Source: Candidatus Harrisonbacteria bacterium (GTDB lineage: Bacteria; Patescibacteriota; Minisyncoccia; UBA6257; UBA11618). From it: a stretch of 12,508 nucleotides of DNA. This document shows, piece by piece, positions 5,298-10,639 of this stretch. Every line of letters begins with the position of its first letter. Within the stretch, counting starts at the first letter, position 1. The position numbers and the translations under genes were made by a program. The notes under the pieces are model-generated. The model did not search any database. It was not told where the DNA came from and worked only from the letters and a program-made list of their open reading frames with translations. The stretch is from assembly GCA_023244865.1 (NCBI GenBank), contig JAHFLM010000023.1, positions 1-12,508 of the forward strand, written 5' to 3'.

Positions 5298-6692
5298 TTA
5301 AAAATCAACCAGTTTGAAAGAACTCGCGGCGGGGCCTCGGCAGTAAGCTAAAGATGTGTTGGCAAGATCGGCTGGGCAATTTTCGGTATCTTTTAATTTT
5401 CTTTGATAAATTTTGCCGGCCCCGAAGTTAGAGAAATCGGTGGAATTGTAAATCATGTAATCTAAAACGGTGGGGTCGGTGGCGGAAGAAACTTGGGTGT
5501 GAGAATTGATTAAATAAATTGTGCCGGTGGAATTACTGAGTGAGCCGCTTTTCCAAAGCATTTGATTGGAATTAGTGGTCGAAGTATTGCCGAGAAGGAT
5601 AGTAAAAGAAGTGTGGGGCTGGGCTATCATGCCAGTTTCGAAATTCTTTTTGAGAGTGGAGATTTGGATGGAATAGTCGGCAAGATTAATAGGAGAATCG
5701 GTTTCGTTATAGAGTTCAATAAATTCTTTGCCGTCATCAGCGCCGACTGCGTCGAAAAGGAAACGATATATAAGGAGGAGGCCTGGAGTAGCGGGGGTTG
5801 GCGTGATTACTGCCTCGGGAGGGGTGACACCCCCTTCAGTTAAGGTGTCTGTGGTTAATTTAAACGAGGGCGATAAATGGCCCCGACAGTAAGTTCCCGA
5901 AATTATAACAAGATCAGCCGGGCAATCCTCGCCGTCTTTCAATTTCCTCTGATAGATTTTGCCGGAAGAAAAATCAGCGAAGTCGGTGGAATTATAAGTA
6001 ATGAAATCTATAATGGCGGGGTCTTCTGTGGTTATTACTTTAACGTGGCTACCGACTAAATAAATAGTGTCAGTGGAATTTTTGAGCGAGCCACTCTTCC
6101 AAAGCATTTGATTTGAGCTAGTGAGAGAGGCGTCACCTAAGAGAATGGTGAATGACGAATTAGGTTGAATAGTCATACCAGATTCGAAATTCTTTTTTAA
6201 AGTAGAAGTCTGGATGGAATAATCCGCGAGATCAATCAATGAGTCTGATTCATTACGGAGCTCAATAAATTCCTTGCCAGCATCATCTCCCGCAGGATCA
6301 AAAATAAATCTACTTATAAGAAGCGAGGTGGGAAGGGGTTTAGAAGTATCTAAAGCACTAGAATCTTCGCTCCAAGTAGAAAATGGATCGGGAATTTCGA
6401 CCGAGCTACTTTGGGAGACTAATGACGCGTCCTCTTCTTCGATAAGATCTTCGATTTCGTAGTCGGATTGAGACGATTGATTGTTCTCGACGAAGATTCC
6501 CGCTTTCACGGGAATGACAATATTATTAGAGGAAAAAACTTCCTTATTTAATAAAGAATAGTCTGGATTATAATTGATACCCAAGACGGAGTAGTCTGGA
6601 TTATAAATAAAATCTTCCTCTGCTAAAACGAGACTAAAGGAATTACCAAGAAAACAAATTAATAATAAGACGTGGCGGGAGCGCTTAAACAT
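5298..6692 (-). CDS. Secreted protein with two tandem lamin-tail (LTD) domains
   Basis: A 464-residue protein starting with an evident signal peptide (residues 1-24: KRSR, hydrophobic core, cleavage after LVLA before EED). There is no lipobox Cys and no C-terminal anchor, so it should be exported. Two short YNPDYS repeats (30-35, 41-46) precede an acidic, Ser-rich linker (about 70-120). Two LTD domains follow, about 124-271 and 306-453, each with (I/L)FD..G.D.GKEFIEL, LADYSIQ.STLKKNFE, SFTILLG, SNQMLWKSGSL, GKIYQRKLKD and a closing C-P-A-D...YCRG, with two Cys that may pair. About two thirds of positions match between the domains, so they are an internal duplication. A TPTPATP linker joins them. 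LTD domains bind ligands or DNA in various proteins and are often found on exported bacterial proteins; the ligand here is unknown. The linker contains an in-frame repeat (6495-6518). Confidence 0.9.
   Translation of the reverse strand: MFKRSRHVLLLICFLGNSFSLVLAEEDFIYNPDYSVLGINYNPDYSLLNKEVFSSNNIVIPVKAGIFVENNQSSQSDYEIEDLIEEEDASLVSQSSSVEIPDPFSTWSEDSSALDTSKPLPTSLLISRFIFDPAGDDAGKEFIELRNESDSLIDLADYSIQTSTLKKNFESGMTIQPNSSFTILLGDASLTSSNQMLWKSGSLKNSTDTIYLVGSHVKVITTEDPAIIDFITYNSTDFADFSSGKIYQRKLKDGEDCPADLVIISGTYCRGHLSPSFKLTTDTLTEGGVTPPEAVITPTPATPGLLLIYRFLFDAVGADDGKEFIELYNETDSPINLADYSIQISTLKKNFETGMIAQPHTSFTILLGNTSTTNSNQMLWKSGSLSNSTGTIYLINSHTQVSSATDPTVLDYMIYNSTDFSNFGAGKIYQRKLKDTENCPADLANTSLAYCRGPAASSFKLVDF
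5334..5777 (-). repeat. LTD-domain repeat, copy 2 (C-terminal)
   Basis: Codes for residues about 306-453 of the secreted protein. It is offset by 181 codons (543 nt) from copy 1 and aligns without gaps over 148 residues, with about 100 identities counted by eye. Confidence 0.85.
5877..6323 (-). repeat. LTD-domain repeat, copy 1 (N-terminal)
   Basis: Codes for residues about 124-272 of the secreted protein and is the partner of 5334-5777. Differences cluster in surface-like stretches (KVITTED against QVSSATD) while the core motifs are unchanged. Confidence 0.85.
6495..6518. repeat. Palindromic GATTCCCG..CGGGAATGAC repeat inside the LTD gene
   Basis: Stem ATTCCCG/CGGGAAT (6496-6502 with 6509-6515) with loop CTTTCA, flanked by G and GAC. 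It encodes NIVIPVKAGIF in the linker between signal peptide and first LTD domain. A close relative (ATTCCTGC/GCAGGAAT, GAC) is intergenic at 7179-7202. Confidence 0.8.
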
Positions 6693-6700
6693 TACGGAAA

Positions 6701-6706
6701 ATTATA
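6701..6706 (-). promoter_or_regulatory. Predicted -10 box of the LTD gene
   Basis: TATAAT on the minus strand, ending 8 nt before the ATG at 6690-6692. No clear -35 at the right distance and no SD. The mRNA would start at or just before the start codon. Confidence 0.45.
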
Positions 6707-6733
6707 GCCGAAGAGATATCCATTAGGCAGGAC

Positions 6734-6762
6734 TTGCCAAGAGGGCTTGAAATAAGTAGAAT
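6734..6762 (+). promoter_or_regulatory. Predicted promoter of rpmB
   Basis: TTGCCA (6734-6739), 17-nt spacer, TAGAAT (6757-6762): five of six consensus bases in each box. The -10 ends 9 nt before the ATG, so the leader should be about 3 nt. AAGGG just before the ATG could serve as an SD only if transcription starts further upstream. Confidence 0.6.
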
Positions 6763-6771
6763 GAAGGGACT

Positions 6772-6999
6772 ATGAAAATCTGTCCAATGTGCCTCAAGAC
6801 TTCGAAGATGGTTAACAAAAGAAAGCTCTTGAGAGGTCACTACAATCCAACAGGCACAAGCCGAAAGCAGCCCAACCTGCAAAAGACCACTCTCCCAACC
6901 GGTGAGCGTGTTTTAATTTGCACAGGTTGCATTAGAACTTTAGCTAAACCAGCGAAGGCCCCTAGGCCAGTGAGAACCGCTGCTAAGGTAGCTGCCTAA
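6772..6999 (+). CDS. rpmB: 50S ribosomal protein bL28, zinc-binding form
   Basis: A 75-residue basic protein of the large ribosomal subunit. The bL28 signature is the block SRKQPNLQK (30-38), followed by a short strand and ICTGCIRTLAK (49-59), matching the family's conserved PNLQ and C-terminal CT.C.RTL region. Two CxxC pairs (Cys4/Cys7 and Cys50/Cys53) indicate the zinc-binding version; many bacteria have a Cys-less paralogue. The tail is Ala/Pro/Lys-rich and likely flexible. It has its own promoter, diverges from the LTD gene, and is followed by a repeat B element and a strong terminator, so it is probably monocistronic. A strong predicted promoter with almost no leader fits the other genes here. 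Confidence 0.93.
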   Translation: MKICPMCLKTSKMVNKRKLLRGHYNPTGTSRKQPNLQKTTLPTGERVLICTGCIRTLAKPAKAPRPVRTAAKVAA

Positions 7000-7025
7000 T
7001 AAGAATTTATTTTAAAATATCGAAC

Positions 7026-7092
7026 AGATTCCACGCCTCAACCTTGTAATTAATTTTTTTCAAAAATTAAACAAAGTTGGGCTCTGAATGAC
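7026..7092. repeat. Intergenic repeat B, copy 3
   Basis: Runs from AGATTCCACGCC to GGGCTCTGAATGAC, starting 27 nt after the rpmB stop and before its terminator, so it is probably transcribed in the rpmB 3' end. The left arm has drifted (AACCTTGTAAT) while the right arm is unchanged. Confidence 0.9.
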
Positions 7093-7131
7093 AGTGTAAA
7101 AAAATAAATTGGCGAGCTGTATTTGATAAAC

Positions 7132-7169
7132 AAAAACCTATCGGCTAAAATTATGCCGGTAGGTTTTTT
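7132..7169 (+). terminator. Rho-independent terminator after rpmB
   Basis: A 14-bp stem AAAAACCTATCGGC/GCCGGTAGGTTTTT (7132-7145 with 7155-7168, one T-G pair) with loop TAAAATTAT and a six-T run. Confidence 0.88.
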
Positions 7170-7178
7170 GTTAGACTA

Positions 7179-7227
7179 GATTCCTGCCTCCGCAGGAATG
7201 ACCCTACTTCGCTGAAGCTTCGTAGGG
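7179..7227. repeat. Two abutting hairpin repeats upstream of the tRNA gene
   Basis: First ATTCCTGC/GCAGGAAT (7180-7187 with 7192-7199, loop CTCC), ending in GAC. Then, sharing the last C, CCCTAC/GTAGGG (7202-7207 with 7222-7227) around TTCGCTGAAGCTTC. The first is a relative of the in-gene repeat at 6495-6518; the second of the hairpins at 1689 and 2475. Confidence 0.75.
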
Positions 7228-7242
7228 CGCAGCATAAAAAAT

Positions 7243-7316
7243 CGGGGTATAGTATAGTGGTAGTACGCGACCATGGGGTGGTTGTAGCATCGGTTCAATT
7301 CCGTTTACCCCGACCA
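7243..7316 (+). tRNA. tRNA-Pro (anticodon GGG), CCA encoded
   Basis: A full cloverleaf: acceptor CGGGGTA/TACCCCG (7243-7249, 7306-7312); D stem GTAT/GTAC with loop AGTGGTA; anticodon stem CGACC/GGTTG with loop ATGGGGT, anticodon GGG at 7275-7277; T arm ATCGG-TTCAATT-CCGTT; discriminator A at 7313 and encoded CCA at 7314-7316. The C1-G72 pair, A73 and G37 are the usual bacterial proline identity features, agreeing with the anticodon. One T-T mismatch is present in the T stem (7290 with 7304), and the variable loop is 4 nt (TAGC). It reads CCC and CCU codons. It lies 48 nt before the oxidoreductase gene. No clear separate promoter was found. Confidence 0.93.
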
Positions 7317-7349
7317 AGAAGGCGAGGCTCGCTAAATATTTAAATAAAT

Positions 7350-7355
7350 TATAAT
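7350..7355 (+). promoter_or_regulatory. Predicted -10 box of the oxidoreductase operon
   Basis: TATAAT ending 9 nt before the ATG at 7365, with no SD between and no convincing -35. The operon could also be read from a tRNA-Pro transcript. Confidence 0.4.
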
Positions 7356-7364
7356 AAGTAAAAT

Positions 7365-8756
7365 ATGATTCCAAATCATTCTCCTTGGATAAAACAACTT
7401 AGGAGAACTAGGCCGATAGTTTCCCTTGATAAAAATATTGAAACTGACGTAGTAATCGTGGGGGGTGGGATTGCTGGTGTGACCACAGCCTTCTTCGCTC
7501 TGCGCAATACCAACCAAAATGTGGTTTTAATAGAGGCTGATAAAATAGCGCATGGAGCAACTGGGCACAATGCTGGCCAAATTGCGAGCTACTTTGAAAA
7601 GCCCCTGTCGGAAATAGTGGATGAATTTGGACTCGATTTAGCTATAGATGGACAGAAGTCGGTTGAATCGGCTTGGATATTGCTCGACCAAATTATTGAA
7701 GAAGCAAAGCTCAGAACACCTCTTCATAGATTTGTGGGTCGAACAGGACTTTCAAGTCTAGATCAGGTGATCTTAAACCTGAAAAATAACCTATATCGAA
7801 AGAATGGCGGGCTCGAGGTGGAAGCGATCGTTATAGCAGAAGAATGGGAAGAAAAAGAAAAAATACCAAGTGAGTATAGAGATCTATATAAGTTCTTGCC
7901 TCAGAAAGATTTACTTGATTTACTTGAGGTTAAAAATAAGGATTATATCGCCTGCTTCTCATATCAAAAAGGGTCTATGAACAGCGCGCTTTTCTCTGAG
8001 GAATTAATAAATCATATGGCTACCCAACATAAAGAAAGATTTTCTTTCTACGAAGGGAGTCCGGTTAAGGTGGTGCGACTAAAAGAAGATTATGGCGTTT
8101 TGGAAATTTTAGACCATAACATTAAAGCTAAAAGAATTGTTTTGTGCACTAATGGATTTGAATATTTGAAGATAAAAAATGAAGCTGGAGCAGAAATAGA
8201 CACCAAGTTTCACCACGGGGTTGCAGGACGCGTTGGCTACATGTCTGGTTATTTGGATTCATCTAGTAACCCACCGATGGCTGCGAGTTATTTCCCTAAA
8301 ATGAAAATCAGCGGCGCTAATGATCCAACGGGTGAAAAATATTTTTATCTTACAAGAAGGCCTCATGAACATGATGGGAAAAGATACCATAATCTTATAT
8401 GTACTGGTGGACCAGAAAAGGTCCTGCCTAATGGCGCTGATTACTCGAAAGAAGCCTACTGCTCAGAAGAAGTAAGAGGGGTTATTGATGGCTTTCTAAA
8501 AAATAATTATCTAAAACACCCCGACAAAGGAGTGCGGTACGACTTTTGTTGGCACGGCCTAATGGGTTACACGCCAAATGGTATTAGGCGCATTGGCTCT
8601 GAGCCATGTAACCCGGTGCTCTTATATAATCTTGGTTGTAACGGGGTGGGCATTTTGCCATCTATTTACGGAGGCAGTCGAATCTCTAGATTTTTAAATA
8701 ATGAAGAAGTGGAAATATCTATCTTTGACCCCCATGATCAAAGATGCGAAATCTAA
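7365..8756 (+). CDS. FAD-dependent oxidoreductase, DAO family (PF01266-like)
   Basis: A 463-residue flavoprotein. The N-terminal Rossmann fold shows DVVIVGGGIAGVTTAFFA (28-45) with the acidic ribose-binding residue in VLIEAD (54-59), then HGATGHNAGQIAS (63-75), the second FAD-contact region of the glycine/D-amino-acid oxidase group. The C-terminal FAD cap motif is WHGLMGYTPNGIRRIG (396-411) followed by NLGCNGVGI (422-430). Such enzymes oxidise the C-N bond of amines or amino acids using FAD; the substrate cannot be read here. CPR genomes have few amino-acid catabolic routes, so the role may be unusual. There is no signal peptide. It is the first gene of the probable operon with rsmE, but no link between the functions is evident. 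No SD; the start follows from the AT-rich leader and domain start. Family call is firm. Confidence 0.9.
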   Translation: MIPNHSPWIKQLRRTRPIVSLDKNIETDVVIVGGGIAGVTTAFFALRNTNQNVVLIEADKIAHGATGHNAGQIASYFEKPLSEIVDEFGLDLAIDGQKSVESAWILLDQIIEEAKLRTPLHRFVGRTGLSSLDQVILNLKNNLYRKNGGLEVEAIVIAEEWEEKEKIPSEYRDLYKFLPQKDLLDLLEVKNKDYIACFSYQKGSMNSALFSEELINHMATQHKERFSFYEGSPVKVVRLKEDYGVLEILDHNIKAKRIVLCTNGFEYLKIKNEAGAEIDTKFHHGVAGRVGYMSGYLDSSSNPPMAASYFPKMKISGANDPTGEKYFYLTRRPHEHDGKRYHNLICTGGPEKVLPNGADYSKEAYCSEEVRGVIDGFLKNNYLKHPDKGVRYDFCWHGLMGYTPNGIRRIGSEPCNPVLLYNLGCNGVGILPSIYGGSRISRFLNNEEVEISIFDPHDQRCEI

Positions 8757-8762
8757 ATAAAT

Positions 8763-9473
8763 ATGAGCTACTTTTTAACAAGTGAAAAACTAGCTAAGGG
8801 GAAGAGATTTGAGGTAATTAATGAAGAAGCGAAGCATTTGGTGGAGTCTTTACACGCCAAGGTAGGCGAGAAATTTATCTTTCAAGATGCGGCGAAAAAA
8901 AGGTTTAGAGTCTTAGTCGTAGAAGTAACGAGGCATAGTTTAACTTGCGAAGTAATTGAAACCTTGCCAGAGGGCGAGACTAAAAAAACCAAGATAAATA
9001 TTTTACAGGCTTTGATTGCAGAAAAAGCTTTGGATTTTTTGATTCAAAAAGGGACGGAATTGGGAGCGGCGAAGATCGTGATTTTTCCGTCTAAAAATTC
9101 TTATATTAAAAAAATAGAAAATGTGGAGCACAAGCTCGCGCGCTGGCAAAAAATTAGCCTCGAAGCGACAAAGCAAAGTGAAAGAGTGGAGCCGCTCAAG
9201 GTAGAAATAGCGAAAGATTTAGAAGAAGCCCTCACTTACCTAGACGATACGCACACGGTGATTTTGAGCGACAAAAAAGGCGGAAAGCTCGACCCTAAAA
9301 AACTCGGAAATGAAATTAGCTGCTTGATTGGACCTGAGGGTGGATTTAATAAGGAAGAAATGGAACGGATTGAAAAACTAACGACTTTAAAATTAAAATT
9401 ATCTTGTAATATTTTGAGGGCGGAGACGGCAGGATTAGCAACAATATCCGTTTTAGAATATTTAACTGACTAA
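8763..9473 (+). CDS. rsmE: 16S rRNA (uracil-1498-N3) methyltransferase RsmE
   Basis: Methylates N3 of U1498 in 16S rRNA of the 30S subunit with SAM. The 236-residue length is typical. An N-terminal PUA-like part (about 1-72) is followed by the SPOUT domain with all the RsmE blocks: QALIAEKALDFLIQKGTELG (82-101), ARWQKISLEATKQSER (126-141), CLIGPEGGFNKEE (187-199) and NILRAETAGLAT (216-227). The last two form the knotted SAM site. It begins 6 nt after the oxidoreductase stop and its TAA overlaps the next ATG by one base (TAATG), so it is translated within an operon, probably by coupling. No SD is evident. Identification is secure. Confidence 0.95.
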   Translation: MSYFLTSEKLAKGKRFEVINEEAKHLVESLHAKVGEKFIFQDAAKKRFRVLVVEVTRHSLTCEVIETLPEGETKKTKINILQALIAEKALDFLIQKGTELGAAKIVIFPSKNSYIKKIENVEHKLARWQKISLEATKQSERVEPLKVEIAKDLEEALTYLDDTHTVILSDKKGGKLDPKKLGNEISCLIGPEGGFNKEEMERIEKLTTLKLKLSCNILRAETAGLATISVLEYLTD

Positions 9474-10639
9474 TGAAGATTTTAATTGATGTGCGACTAC
9501 TAACGCGGGGCGGAGTTTCGGGAATCCCGAGCTTCACTCGTAACGTAGTGCGGGAATTGATTATTCAAAATCCCGAACATCAATTTATCTTATTTTATAA
9601 CGCCTTCAGGGTAGCAAAAATTCCGAGCGAGTGGCTAGAGGCGAAAAATGTCCGGGTTATAAATTGGCATATTCCCAATCGATTACTGAACTTGGTTTGG
9701 AGCCTCTTAGCTTTACCAAAAATAGATTGGCTAATTGATTGTGATCTTATTTACTCCCCTAACGTCGATTTAATAGAAACCGGAAGAACACCACGAGTGA
9801 TGACGGTGCACGATTTGTCATTTCTTTATCACCCCTATTTTTTCTCTAGAAGGCAGTTGTTTTGGCACTCCTGCCAACGAATTAGACGACAAATTAAATC
9901 GGCGGCACGCGTGATCGCGGTGTCGGAATATACAAAAAAGACGGTGATAGAGAAGTTTGGAGACGAAGTTCTTGCGAATAACCACTCGACTATACTCAGG
10001 GCAAGTAAAGTTGAGGTGGTTTATCAGGGCATTTCAGAAAATTTGAAGTTGGAAAGCCTGAGTCGGCCCGAAGAAATTAACGAACCCTTCTTTTTGTATC
10101 TGGGGACTTTTGAGCCGAGAAAAAATGTACCACTGATTATTCTGGCTTTTAATGAATATAAGAAAAGGTTTGCCGACCATGAAACAAGATTGGTTTTAGC
10201 TGGTGGCTTAGGCTGGCTCTATCAGGAGATTTTGGATCTGGTAAAGAAGTCACCATATAAAAATGAGATTTTGATTTTAAATCAAGTCTCGGAAGAAAAG
10301 AAAAAAATATTATATAATGCGGCTGTGGCCTTCATCTTTCCGTCATTTTTTGAAGGCTTTGGCCTGCCACCTATTGAAGCGCAGAAATGTCAGTGTCCGG
10401 TCATTGCTAGCAACCGCACTTCCTTCATCGAAACGCTGGGGCAATCGGCAGTGTTAGTGGACCCTTGGAATGTTTCAGAGCTGGCTGGAGCGATGCATCG
10501 CATAAAAAATGATTTGGGCTTGAGAAAGAATTTGATTTTTCAGGGTCAGAAAAATGCGGAACGATTTAGTTTTAAAAAAACGGCTGCAGACTTGATGAAA
10601 ATATTTTTAAAGGTTTATGACGAAAATCATCGTTTATAG
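9473..10639 (+). CDS. GT4 family glycosyltransferase (GT-B fold)
   Basis: A 388-residue retaining glycosyltransferase that moves a sugar from a nucleotide-sugar to a cell-surface acceptor at the cytoplasmic side. The N-terminal acceptor domain has GGVSGIPSFTRNVVREL (13-29) and TVHDLSF (111-117). SARVIAVSEYTKK lies at about 143-156 (as AARVIAVSEYTKK). The C-terminal donor domain has LYLGTFEPRKN (208-218), LVLAGG (240-245) and FFEGFGLPPIEA (292-303), the EX7E motif with Glu294 and Glu302. It lacks membrane spans. It is followed by a DUF4012 protein with a 23-nt overlap, a pairing that suggests work on an envelope polymer (inference). A loop between the domains (about 165-180) is longer than usual and contains a repeat-like sequence (9986-10005). 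Donor and acceptor are unknown. Confidence 0.93.
   Translation: MKILIDVRLLTRGGVSGIPSFTRNVVRELIIQNPEHQFILFYNAFRVAKIPSEWLEAKNVRVINWHIPNRLLNLVWSLLALPKIDWLIDCDLIYSPNVDLIETGRTPRVMTVHDLSFLYHPYFFSRRQLFWHSCQRIRRQIKSAARVIAVSEYTKKTVIEKFGDEVLANNHSTILRASKVEVVYQGISENLKLESLSRPEEINEPFFLYLGTFEPRKNVPLIILAFNEYKKRFADHETRLVLAGGLGWLYQEILDLVKKSPYKNEILILNQVSEEKKKILYNAAVAFIFPSFFEGFGLPPIEAQKCQCPVIASNRTSFIETLGQSAVLVDPWNVSELAGAMHRIKNDLGLRKNLIFQGQKNAERFSFKKTAADLMKIFLKVYDENHRL
9986..10005. repeat. Possible repeat module A fragment inside the GT4 gene
   Basis: TCGACTATACTCAGGGCAAG resembles the intergenic core TTCGACAGACTCAGGGTAAA (shared TCGAC and ACTCAGGG). It encodes STILRAS in the loop just before KVEVVYQG. The match is short, so chance is possible. 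Confidence 0.4.

Noticed and set aside
6693..6771. Replication origin at the strand switch
   Set aside because: The divergent spacer is only 79 bp, filled by two promoters, with no DnaA boxes or AT-rich repeats seen.
6685..6882. Minus-strand open frame overlapping rpmB and the LTD gene start
   Set aside because: It is antisense to the zinc-motif coding part of bL28 and has no family resemblance; the LTD gene has its own signal-peptide start.
1629..7227. CRISPR array
   Set aside because: The repeats are dispersed over kilobases, differ in length and lack regular spacers; no cas genes are present.
7243..7316. tRNA-Pro as a decayed pseudogene because of the T-stem mismatch
   Set aside because: All other stems pair, proline identity bases are intact and CCA is encoded; one T-stem mismatch is tolerable.
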